Origin: Bathymodiolus brooksi
Lineage: Eukaryota > Mollusca > Bivalvia > Mytilida > Modiolidae
Direction of reading: 5' to 3'
NCBI GenBank assembly: GCA_963680875.1
Contig: OY804589.1
Location: 4,712,001-4,776,000, forward strand
Length of the DNA: 64,000 bases
Position 1 is the stretch's first letter. Each line of letters begins with the position of its first letter. The translations under genes and the position numbers were made by a program. The notes below the pieces were generated by a model. The model made no database searches. It was not told the origin of the DNA and worked only from the letters and a program-made list of their open reading frames with translations. Of this stretch, positions 42,301 through 53,100 are shown one piece after another.

Positions 42301-44838
42301 CTGTGTATATATAAAAACGAAATAAAATAAATAAGAGATATACAAGCAGACACATACTTTAAGAACTAAACAAAAAACCAAAAATACACCAAACATGGAG
42401 ACGAAATCAGGAACAACAAGTAAATTTAATGGTTTCATTTTTAGTTCACAGTGTCAAAGGCAATGTGAGCTTTTGCCTTCACTTGGTGTCTGTCGTCTGT
42501 TAACTTTTCACATTTTAATCTTCTCCTCTGAAACCACTTGGCCAAATAAACTGAAACTTGGTAGGAAGCATCTATGGAAGGCCCTCTATTAAAAATTGCC
42601 ATGTACATGTAGTAACAAACATGGCCGCCATAGGCAATTATTGTTTCTGATCGGTTGATTCCTAAAAAATCTTCTCTGAAACCGAGTAACCATATGAACC
42701 GAAGTTTGGTAGGATAAGGAAACACCTATGGAAGGTTCTGTTTAAAGTTTTCTCAAAGTAAAATGAAAGGTGAGCGACACATGCTCGGCCCATTAAGCCT
42801 CTAGTTTGTTCAATGCAATATCTTTGCTAATATACTCTATGGACCAGGCCCAGTCCAATATTGGATCAGCTTGCTTACAAAGACAAATGGTGTAAATAAA
42901 AACAAAGTATAATATATTGCATAATTACATATCAGAATAAAAAGCATACATTTAATTGACAGAACACTCTCCGTGTGGCCTTCACTATTCTGCGATACAG
43001 ACTGGAATGCTGATGTAACCCTCTGTTTGTAAGGTTTTATTTATTCCCAAAATTGCAGTTCCTACAAAATGTATTGGGTTTCTTGATTCCTTGAAAAAAT
43101 TCTGTGCATTATGCATTGTGTGTCAGAATCTGGTCTTCAATGCAATAAACACAATAGTTACTAATATGGAGGGCAACATTTTTGTAATTATTAGCAATAT
43201 CCTCACCCCAGTGTGTAACATCCTAAATCTTTGCTTCCAAATACCAAAGGTTCTCTCGATTGTAGCTCTTGTACTGATGTGAGATCTGTTGAAGCGTTGT
43301 TCCATTTGCAATCTGGGTTGTCTAAAAGGAGTCAACAGATAAGGACGGCATGCATAACCACTATCTCCTAACATAACACCTTGCTCACAATCCCTGTAGT
43401 CGTTCTGTAGATGTATCCCTATTGCAGATGTCTTGAAGATATGGGCGTCATGACATGAACCAGGCCAGGATGCATTTATGTTTGTAAAAAGACCTAGAAA
43501 AATATTAATAATCTTTATTAATTAATGCTCTTTAATACCCTAAAAGATGATGGCATAAAATACATACAAACATGGATATATATACATATACAAGCATGAA
43601 CATATAAATCAATCATACATTAAAAGAAACATAATAAGTATACAGTTATATGGAGTTCACTCTCCTCTTGAATTAATAGAATCAAATTCGAGCCCAAGAG
43701 GAAAACGCTTTACTTGTTTGTAATGTATGTCTATGCACGCCTACAATGTGTCGTGTATCTAGTTATTAAATGTATCAGTTGATCTGTCTAAAATTGCGGG
43801 TACTACATTCATAATTTTAATTAAAATTGTAAGTATTATTTATAAGGCATCTAGTAGAAACAGGATATCTTATTGGTAGCCAGAAAATAATAATCATACA
43901 AGATAAATTGATCACACAATTTCTGCAGTCGGGATGAAATTATATTTTTTACATAAATCTGATCAAATTAATTCATACAATTCCCCCCCCCTCTTTTTTC
44001 CAACTCCGGGTCGTTCCTCTAAATAATCAAAGCCCCAAAAAAATGCAAAAGTAAATATAAAAATGTATATTTCACTTGGAGTTGCTATAACAATTTGATC
44101 TCCGCTGGATGTCATGAATTTCCAATCGGTACGCGGCTGGTTAACATTAATATTCAATCGGTGCCAAAGTAAAAAAAATAAAGTACCAACTTTCTCCCCG
44201 CTTATGACGTACCGGATGTGTGGCAAACAGATGAAGACAAGAACCGGCGTTTATGAAAGAAGAACATTTTTAATCATATACTTACTATTATGATCACAAA
44301 TTCCTTGGACATTTATACTGTGGAATCCTTTCCTATTAACGAAACTCGGCTCGTCATCCACAGGGGCTTGAATTGGCACATGAGTCCCATCAATGCACCC
44401 TACAACATTGGGAAATCCTGCTTTCTGATAGAACCCATTTTTGATAGAGTTCAGCTTCTCTGGCGTTTGGGGCCATTTTATGAATGTGTCTTTCATTTCC
44501 ACCAAAGCGTCAGCAACTTGTCTTATCACTCTTGATATTGTGGATTTATCATGGCCCATAGTGTCTCCAATCACTTGCAAATGAGATCCACTGGCAAAAA
44601 ATCGCAAGGCAATCATCACCTTCTCCTCAACTGTTAGCGATGTCTTACGTCTGGTGAGTCTTTCAAGTTTATCTCTCAACAAATCTGAGAGATACATAAT
44701 GCTATCCCTTCCAAATCTGTATCTTTGTCGTAACTGTTCATCCGAATAGTCCATCAACAGTGGGTTTTGTCCTCTAAAAACACGATCTTTCCTAGGCACC
44801 TCCCATACATGTAAATTCCAAAAAGCAGCATCCGCCAT
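42097..44838 (-). CDS. Harbinger DDE transposase, HARBI1-like, three exons, 347 residues
   Basis: This is the catalytic transposase that would cut and rejoin the element. Three exons join in phase: 44838-44286 and 43493-43207 meet inside a Ser codon (donor A|GTAAGT, acceptor TTTCTAG|G), and 43207 joins 42300 between codons (donor GGG|GTGAGG, acceptor ACACAG|A). The ATG follows an in-frame TGA four codons upstream. A helix-turn-helix region lies at about residues 68-114. The DDE nuclease domain (DDE_Tnp_4 type) has GCIDGTH with D150, PGSCHDA with D200, GDSGY with D228 and IERTFG with E264; D228 and E264 are 35 residues apart. A conserved VVLHNI lies at about 296-301, followed by an acidic tail. 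The length is close to that of vertebrate HARBI1 (about 349 residues). No frameshift or internal stop was seen, so the protein is probably intact. Which of D200 and D228 is the second catalytic Asp is not settled here. Confidence 0.93.
42301..43206 (-). other. Transposase intron 2 (906 bp)
   Basis: The intron is bounded by GTGAGG and ACACAG on the minus strand. It contains the interspersed repeat at about 42441-42795. I recognise nothing in the A+T-rich remainder (42796-43206). Confidence 0.75.
42441..42795 (+). repeat. Mollusc-type interspersed repeat
   Basis: On the plus strand this reads CTCCTCTGAAACCACTTGGC, AAACTGAAACTTGGTAGGA and AACATGGCCGCC, and ends AGGTGAGCGACACATGC, then CATTAAGCCTCTAGTTTG. 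I know this series from a very abundant dispersed repeat in oysters, scallops and mussels. The segment TCTGAAACC...AAACTTGGTAGGA occurs twice in degenerate form (about 42526 and 42675), as if the unit were internally duplicated. The class is not assigned. It lies in transposase intron 2, opposite to the gene. Confidence 0.5.
43207..43493 (-). CDS. Transposase exon 2
   Basis: This exon encodes residues 185-280, including PGSCHDA (D200), GDSGY (D228) and IERTFG (E264). It starts after TTTCTAG and ends at GGG|GTGAGG. The frame could run on to a stop at 43123, but that extension (about 27 residues) loses the family pattern, whereas joining to exon 3 restores it. Confidence 0.9.
43494..44285 (-). 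other. Transposase intron 1 (792 bp)
   Basis: The intron starts at GTAAGT and ends at TTTCTAG on the minus strand. It is A+T-rich with a short C homopolymer at about 43982-43991. Open frames inside (for example 43963-44226) have no recognisable product. Nothing else is supported. Confidence 0.8.
44286..44838 (-). CDS. Transposase exon 1
   Basis: This exon encodes residues 1-184 and the first base of codon 185: the N-terminal region, the helix-turn-helix (about 68-114) and the first catalytic aspartate, D150 in GCIDGTH. It ends at the consensus donor A|GTAAGT. Without splicing the frame runs only about ten more codons. Confidence 0.92.
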
Positions 44839-44846
44839 ATTTGAAT

Positions 44847-44980
44847 TTAATCAAGTGATTAAGATTCAATACTGGTATAAGAGGTGTTTTAGTTTAACCA
44901 CATTTTAAGCATATGATTAACTTTAATCACATGTTCAACAACAAACTAATTATGTGATTAGATTTAATCATATGATTAAG
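44847..44980. promoter_or_regulatory. Right subterminal cluster of AATCATATGATT-type palindromes
   Basis: This cluster mirrors the left one: TTTAATCAAGTGATTAAG at 44847-44863, GCATATGATTAA at 44909, TTTAATCACATGTT at 44922, CTAATTATGTGATTAG at 44946-44961 and TTTAATCATATGATTAAG at 44963-44980. It lies just upstream of the transposase ATG at 44838 and probably overlaps its promoter. A terminal-repeat-like segment is embedded at 44910-44943 (ATGTTCAACAAC joined to the palindrome). Protein binding is inferred. Confidence 0.63.
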
Positions 44981-45008
44981 CAAATTTAACACAGTGTTAG
45001 TGCTAACG

Positions 45009-45028
45009 ACAAGTTCAACAACGGACCC
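45009..45028 (-). repeat. Harbinger terminal inverted repeat, right
   Basis: ACAAGTTCAACAACGGACCC is the exact reverse complement of 38201-38220, and the CAG duplication follows immediately. Confidence 0.96.
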
Positions 45029-45031
45029 CAG
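45029..45031. repeat. Target-site duplication CAG, right copy
   Basis: This is the second copy of the 3-bp duplication, after which the satellite resumes in phase with GACATTAACAAAATGACC. Confidence 0.93.
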
Positions 45032-47142
45032 GACATTAACAAAATGACCAGCATTTACAAATATGGATACTTAGGTTGCAATAACTCTTTCTCCAGGACA
45101 TTAACAAAATGATCAGCATTTCCAAATATGGATACTTAGGTTGCAATAACTCTTTCTCCGGGACATTAACAAAATGACCAGCATTAACAAATATGGATAC
45201 CTAGGTTGCAATAACTCTTTCTCCAGATATTAACAAAATGACCAGCATTTACAAATATGCATACTTAGGTTGCAATAACTCTTTCTCCGGGACATTAACA
45301 AAATTACCAGCATTTACGAATATGAATACTTAGGTTGCAATAACTCTTTCTCCGGGACATTAACAAAATGACCAGCATTTACAAATATGGATACTTAGGT
45401 TGCAATAACTCTTTCTCCAGGACATTAACAAAATGACCAGCATTTACAAATATGGATACTTAGGTTGCAATAACTCTTTCTCCGGGACATTAACAAAATG
45501 ACCAGCATTTACGAATATGGATACTTGGGTTGCAATAACTCTTTCTCCAGGACATTAACAAAATGACCAGCATTTACAAATATGGATACTTAGGTTGCAA
45601 TAACTCTTTCTCCAGGACATTAACAAAATGACCAGCATTTACAAATATGGATACTTAGGTTGCAATAACTCTTTCTCCGGGACATTAACAAAATGACCAG
45701 CATTTACGAATATGGATACTTGGGTAGCAATAACTCTTTCTCTAGGACATTAACAAAATGACCAGCATTTACAAATATGGATACTTAGGTTGCCATAACT
45801 CTTTCTCCAGGACATTAACAAAATGACCAGCATTTACAAATATGGATACTTGGGTTGCAATAACTCTTTCTCCAGGACATTAACAAAATGACCAGCATTT
45901 ACAAATATGGATACTTAGGTTGCAATAACTCTTTCTCCAGGACATTAACAAAATGACCAGCATTTACAAATATGGATACTTAGGTTGCAATAACTCTTTC
46001 TCAGGGACATTAACAAAATGACCAGCATTGTGCAAATATGGATACTTAGGTTGCAATAACTCTTTCTCCGGAACATTAACAAAATGACCAGCATTTACAA
46101 ATATGGATACTTAGGATGCAATAACTCTTTCTCCGGGACATTAACAAAATGACCAGCATTTACAAATATGGATATTTAGGTTGCCATAACTCTTTCTCCG
46201 TGACATTAACAAAATGACCAGCATTTACAAATATGGATACCTAGGTTGCAATAACTCTTTCTCCAGATATTAACAAAATGACCAGCATTTACAAATATGG
46301 ATACTTAGATTGCAATAACTCTTTCTCCGGGACATTAACAAAATGACCAGCATTTACAAATATGGATACTTAGGATGCAATAACTCTTTCTCCAGGACAT
46401 TAACAAAATGACCAGCATTTACAAATATGGATACTTAGGTTGCAATAACTCTTTCTCCAGGACATTAACAAAATGACCAGCATTTACGAATATGGATACT
46501 TGGGTTGCAATAACTCTTTCTCCAGGACATTAACAAAATGACCAGCATTTACAAATATGGATACATAGGTTGCAATAACTCTTTCTCCAGGACATTAACA
46601 AAATGACCAGCATTTACAAATATGGATACTTAGGTTGCAAAAACTCTTTCTCCGGGACATTAACAAAATGACCAGCATTTACAAATATGGATACTTAGGA
46701 TGCAATAACTCTTTCTCCGGGACATTAACAAAATGACCAGCATTTACAAATATGGATACTTAGGTTGCAATAACTCTTTCTCCGGGACATTAACAAAATG
46801 ACCAGCATTTACGAATATGGATACTTAGGTTGCAATAACTCTTTCTCCAGGACATAAACAAAATGACCAGCATTTACGAATATGGATACTTAGGTTGCAA
46901 TAACTCTTTCTCCGGGACATTAACAAAATGACCAGCATTTACAAATATGGATACTTAGGTTGCAATAACTCTTTCTCCGGGACATTAACAAAATGACCAG
47001 CATTTACAAATATGGATACTTAGGTTGCAATAACTCTTTCTCCAGATATTAACAAAATGACCAGCATTTACAAATATGCATACTTAGATTGCAATAACTC
47101 TTTCTCCAGGACATTAACAAAATGACCAGCATTTACAAATAT

Positions 47143-50100
47143 GAATACTTACGTTGCAATAACTCTTTCTCCAGGACATTAACAAAATGACCAGCATTTA
47201 CAAATATGGATACTTAGGTTGCAATAACTCTTTCTCCGGGACATTAACAAAATGACCAGCATTTACGAATATGGATACTTGGGTTGCAATAACTCTTTCT
47301 CCAGGACATTAACAAAATGACCAGCATTTACAAATATGGATACTTAGGTTGCAATAACTCTTTCTCCAGGACATTAACAAAATGACCAGCATTTACAAAT
47401 ATGGATACTTAGGTTGCAATAACTCTTTCTCCGGGACATTAACAAAATGACCAGCATTTACAAATATGGATACTTAGGATGCAATAACTCTTTCTCCGGG
47501 ACATTAACAAAATGACCAGCATTTACAAATATGGATATTTAGGTTGCAATAACTCTTTCTCCAGGACATTAACAAAATGACCAGCATTTACAAATATGGA
47601 TACTTAGGTTGCAATAACTCTTTCTCCAGGACATTAACAAAATGACCACCATTTACGAATATGAATACTTAGGTTGCAATAACTCTTTCTCCGGGAAATT
47701 AACAAAATGACCAGCATTTACAAATATGGATACTTAGGTTGCAATAACTCTTTCTCCAGGACATTAACAAAATGACCAGCATTTACAAATATGGATACTT
47801 AGGTTGCAATAACTCTTTCTCCGGGACATTAACAAAATGACCAGCATTTCCAAATATGGATACTTAGGTTGCAATAACTCTTTCTCCAGGAAATTAACAA
47901 AATGACCAGCATTTACGAATATGGATACTTAGGATGCAATAACTCTTTCTCCGGGACATTAACAAAATGACCAGCATTTACAAATATGGATACTTAGGTT
48001 GCAATAACTCTTTCTCCGGGACATTAACAAAATGACCAGCATTTACAAATATGGATACTTAGGTTGCAATAACTCTTTCTCCGGGACATTAACAAAATGA
48101 CCAGCATTTACAAATATGGATACTTAGGTTGCAATAACTCTTTCTCCAGGACATTAACAAAATGACCAGCATTTACAAATATGGATACTTAGGTTGCAAT
48201 AACTCTTTCTCCAGGACATTAACAAAATGACCAGCATTTCCAAATATGGATACTTAGGTTGCAATAACTCTTTCTCCGGGACATTAACAAAATGACCAGC
48301 ATTTACAAATATGGATACCTAGGTTGCAATAACTCTTTCTCCAGATATTAACAAAATGACCAGCATTTACAAATATGCATACTTAGGTTGCAATAACTCT
48401 TTCTCCGGGACATTAACAAAATTACCAGCATTTACAAATATGGATACTTAGGTTGCAATAACTCTTTCTCCAGGACATTAACAAAATGACCAGCATTTAC
48501 GAATATGGATACTTAGGTTGCAATAACTCTTTCTCCAGGACATTAACAAAATGACCAGCATTTACGAATATGAATACTTAGGTTGCAATAACTCTTTCTC
48601 CGGGACATTAACAAAATGACCAGCATTTACAAATATGGATACTTAGGTTGCAATACCTCTTTCTCCAGGACATTAACAAAATGACCAGCATTTACAAATA
48701 TGGATACTTAGGTTGCAATAACTCTTTCTCCGGGACATTAACAAAATGACCAGCATTTACGAATATGGATACTTGGGTTGCAATAACTCTTTCTCCAGGA
48801 CATTAACAAAATGACCAGCATTTACAAATATGGATACTTAGGTTGCAATAACTCTTTCTCCAGGACATTAACAAAATGACCAGCATTTACAAATATGGAT
48901 ACTTAGGTTGCAATAACTCTTTCTCCGGGACATTAACAAAATGACCAGCATTTACGAATATGGATACTTGGGTAGCAATAACTCTTTCTCAGGGACATTA
49001 ACAAAATGACCAGCATTTACAAATATGGATACTTAGGTTGCCATAACTCTTTCTCCAGGACATTAACAAAATGACCAGCATTTACAAATATGGATACTTG
49101 GGTTGCAATAACTCTTTCTCCAGGACATTAACAAAATGACCAGCATTTACAAATATGGATACTTAGGTTGCAATAACTCTTTCTCCAGGACATTAACAAA
49201 ATGACCAGCATTTACAAATATGGATACTTAGGTTGCAATAACTCTTTCTCCGGGACATTAACAAAATGACCAGCATTGTGCAAATATGGATACTTAGGTT
49301 GCAATAACTCTTTCTCCGGGACATTAACAAAATGACCAGCATTTACAAATATGGATACTTAGGATGCAATAACTCTTTCTCCGGGACATTAACAAAATGA
49401 CCAGCATTTACAAATATGGATATTTAGGTTGCAATAACTCTTTCTCCAGATATTAACAAAATGACCAGCATTTACAAATATGCATACTTAGATTGCAATA
49501 ACTCTTTCTCCAGGACATTAATAAAATGACCAGCATTTACAAATATGGATACTTAGGATGCAATAACTCTTTCTCCGGAACATTAACAAAATGACCAGCA
49601 TTTACAAATATGGATACTTAGGTTGCAATACCTCTTTCTCCAGGACATTAACAAAATGACCAGCATTTACAAATATGGATACTTAGGTTGCAATAACTCT
49701 TTCTCCGGGACATTAACAAAATGACCAGCATTTACAAATATGGATACTTAGGTTGCAATAACTCTTTCTCCAGTACATTAACAAAATGACCAGCATTTAC
49801 AAATATGGATACTTAGGTTGCAATAACTCTTTCTCCGGGACATTAACAAAATGACCAGCATTTACGAATATGGATACTTGGGTAGCAATAACTCTTTCTC
49901 AGGGACATTAACAAAATGACCAGCATTTACAAATATGGATACTTAGGTTGCCATAACTCTTTCTCCAGGACATTAACAAAATGACCAGCATTTACAAATA
50001 TGGATACTTGGGTTGCAATAACTCTTTCTCCAGGACATTAACAAAATGACCAGTATTTACAAATATGGATACATAGGTTGCAATAACTCTTTCTCCAGGA

Positions 50101-53100
50101 CATTAACAAAATGACCAGCATTTACAAATATGGATACTTAGGTTGCAATAACTCTTTCTCCGGCACATTAACAAAATGACCAGCATTTACGAATATGGAT
50201 ACTTGGGTAGCAATAACTCTTTCTCTAGGACATTAACAAAATGACCAGCATTTACAAATATGGATACTTAGGTTGCCATAACTCTTTCTCCAGGACATTA
50301 ACAAAATGACCAGCATTTACAAATATGGATACTTGGGTTGCAATAACTCTTTCTCTAGGACATTAACAAAATGACCAGCATTTACAAATATGGATACTTA
50401 GGTTGCAATAACTCTTTCTCCAGGACATTAACAAAATGACCAGCATTTACAAATATGGATACCTAGGTTGCAATAACTCTTTCTCAGGGACATTAACAAA
50501 ATGACCAGCATTGTGCAAATATGGATACTTAGGTTGCAATATCTCTTTCTCCGGGACATTAACAAAATGACCAGCATTTACAAATATGGATACTTAGGAT
50601 GCAATAACTCTTTCTCCGGGACATTAACAAAATGACCAGCATTTACAAATATGGATATTTAGGTTGCAATAACTCTTTCTCCGGGACATTAACAAAATGA
50701 CCAGCATTTACAAATATGGATACTTAGGTTGCAATAACTCTTTCTCCAGATATTAACAAAATGACCAGCATTTACAAATATGGATACTTAGATTGCAATA
50801 ACTCTTTCTCCGGGACATTAACAAAATGACCAGCATTTACAAATATGGATACTTAGGATGCAATAACTCTTTCTCCAGGACATTAACAAAATGACCAGCA
50901 TTTACAAATATGGATACTTAGGTTGCAATAACTCTTTCTCCGGGACATTAACAAAATGACCAGCATTTACGAATATGGATACTTGGGTTGCAATAACTCT
51001 TTCTCCAGGACATTAACAAAATGACCAGCATTTACAAATATGGATACTTAGGTTGCAATAACTCTTTCTCCAGGACATTAACAAAATGACCAGCATTTAC
51101 AAATATGGATACTTAGGTTGCAAAAACTATTTCTCCGGGACATTAACAAAATGACCAGCATTTACAAATATGGATACTTAGGATGCAATAACTCTTTCTC
51201 CGGGACATTAACAAAATGACCAGCATTTACAAATATGGATATTTAGGTTGCAATAACTCTTTCTCCGGGACATTAACAAAATGACCAGCATTTACAAATA
51301 TGGATACTTAGGTTGCAATAACTCTTTCTCCAGGACATTAACAAAATAACCAGCATTTACGAATATGGATACTTAGGTTGCAATAACTCTTTCTCCAGGA
51401 CATAAACAAAATGACCAGCATTTACGAATATGGATACTTAGGTTGCAATAACTCTTTCTCCGGGACATTAACAAAATGACCAGCATTTACAAATATGGAT
51501 ACTTAGGTTGCAATAACTCTTTCTCCGGGACATTAACAAAATGACCAGCATTTACAAATATGGATACTTAGGTTGCAATAACTCTTTCTCCAGATATTAA
51601 CAAAATGACCAGCATTTACAAATATGCATACTTAGATTGCAATAACTCTTTATCCAGGACATTAACAAAATGACCAGCATTTACAAATATGAATACTTAC
51701 GTTGCAATAACTCTTTCTCCAGGACATTAACAAAATGACCAGCATTTACAAATATGGATACTTAGGTTGCAATAACTCTTTCTCCGGGACATTAACAAAA
51801 TGACCAGCATTTATGAATATGGATACTTGGGTTGCAATAACTCTTTCTCCAGGACATTAACAAAATGACCAGCATTTACAAATATGGATACTTAGGTTGC
51901 AATAACTCTTTCTCCAGGACATTAACAAAATGACCAGCATTTACAAATATGGATACTTAGGTTGCAATAACTCTTTCTCCAGGACATTAACAAAATGACC
52001 AGCATTTACAAATATGGATACTTAGGATGCAATAACTCTTTCTCCGGGACATTAACAAAATGACCAGCATTTACAAATATGGATATTTAGGTTGCAATAA
52101 CTCTTTCTCCAGGACATTAACAAAATGACCAGCATTTACAAATATGGATACTTAGGTTGCAATAACTCTTTCTCCAGGACATTAACAAAATGACCAGCAT
52201 TTACGAATATGAATACTTAGGTTGCAATAACTCTTTCTCCGGGACATTAACAAAATGACCAGCATTTACAAATATGGATACTTAGGTTGCAATAACTCTT
52301 TCTCCAGGACATTAACAAAATGTCCAGCATTTACAAATATGGATACTTAGGTTGCAATAACTCTTTCTCCGGAACATTAACAAAATGACCAACATTTACA
52401 AATATGGATACTTAGGTTGCAATAACTCTTTCTCCAGGACATTAACAAAATGACCAGCATTTACGAATATGGATACTTAGGATGCAATAACTCTTTCTCC
52501 GGGACATTAACAAAATGACCAGCATTTACAAATATGGATACTTAGGTTGCAATAACTCTTTCTCCGGGACATTAACAAAATGACCAGCATTTACAAATAT
52601 GGATACTTAGGTTGCAATAACTCTTTCTCCGGGACATTAACAAAATGACCAGCATTTACAAATATGGATACTTAGGTTGCAATAACTCTTTCTCCAGGAC
52701 ATTAACAAAATGACCAGCATTTACAAATATGGATACTTAGGTTGCAATAACTCTTTCTCCAGGACATTAACAAAATGACCAGCATTAACGAATATGAATA
52801 CTTAGGTTGCAATAACTCTTTCTCCGGGACATTAACAAAATGACCAGCATTTACAAATATGGATACTTAGGTTGCAATAACTCTTTCTCCAGGACATTAA
52901 CAAAATAACCAGCATTTACAAATATGGATACTTAGGTTGCAATAACTCTTTCTCCGGGACATTAACAAAATGACCAACATTTACAAATATGGATACTTAG
53001 GTTGCAATAACTCTTTCTCCAGGACATTAACAAAATGACCAGCATTTACGAATATGGATACTTAGGATGCAATAACTCTTTCTCCGGGACATTAACAAAA

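Larger units (their letters stand above)
38201..45028. mobile_element. Complete two-gene PIF/Harbinger DNA transposon (6828 bp)
   Basis: The element is bounded by perfect 20-bp terminal inverted repeats (GGGTCCGTTGTTGAACTTGT) and a 3-bp CAG duplication. It carries both proteins of animal Harbinger elements: a Myb/SANT-like DNA-binding protein on the plus strand and a DDE transposase on the minus strand. The genes converge, and their starts lie next to opposite termini. In characterised Harbinger systems the Myb-like protein helps bring the transposase to the nucleus and to the element ends; applying that here is an inference. The unmutated termini and duplication suggest a fairly recent insertion. 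The element is large because of long introns and several nested repeats. The transposase reading frame looks intact, while the Myb gene has an in-frame TAG. The copy may therefore be fully active, or may depend on Myb protein from elsewhere. Confidence 0.96.

Noticed and set aside
42301..42438. N-terminal extension of the frame that contains transposase exon 3
   Set aside because: The sequence is hydrophobic and unlike the family, and a good acceptor at 42301 joins exon 2 to exon 3 in phase.
43091..43282. Plus-strand open frame opposite transposase exon 2
   Set aside because: It is antisense to the conserved exon and shows no motif.
43963..44226. Minus-strand frame in transposase intron 1
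   Set aside because: It lies between matched splice sites and has no family resemblance.
44290..44535. Plus-strand open frame opposite transposase exon 1
   Set aside because: It is the antisense shadow of the DDE domain.
38198..45031. A TWA (TTA/TAA) target duplication as in plant PIF elements
   Set aside because: The flanks are CAG on both sides, and only CAG restores the satellite sequence.
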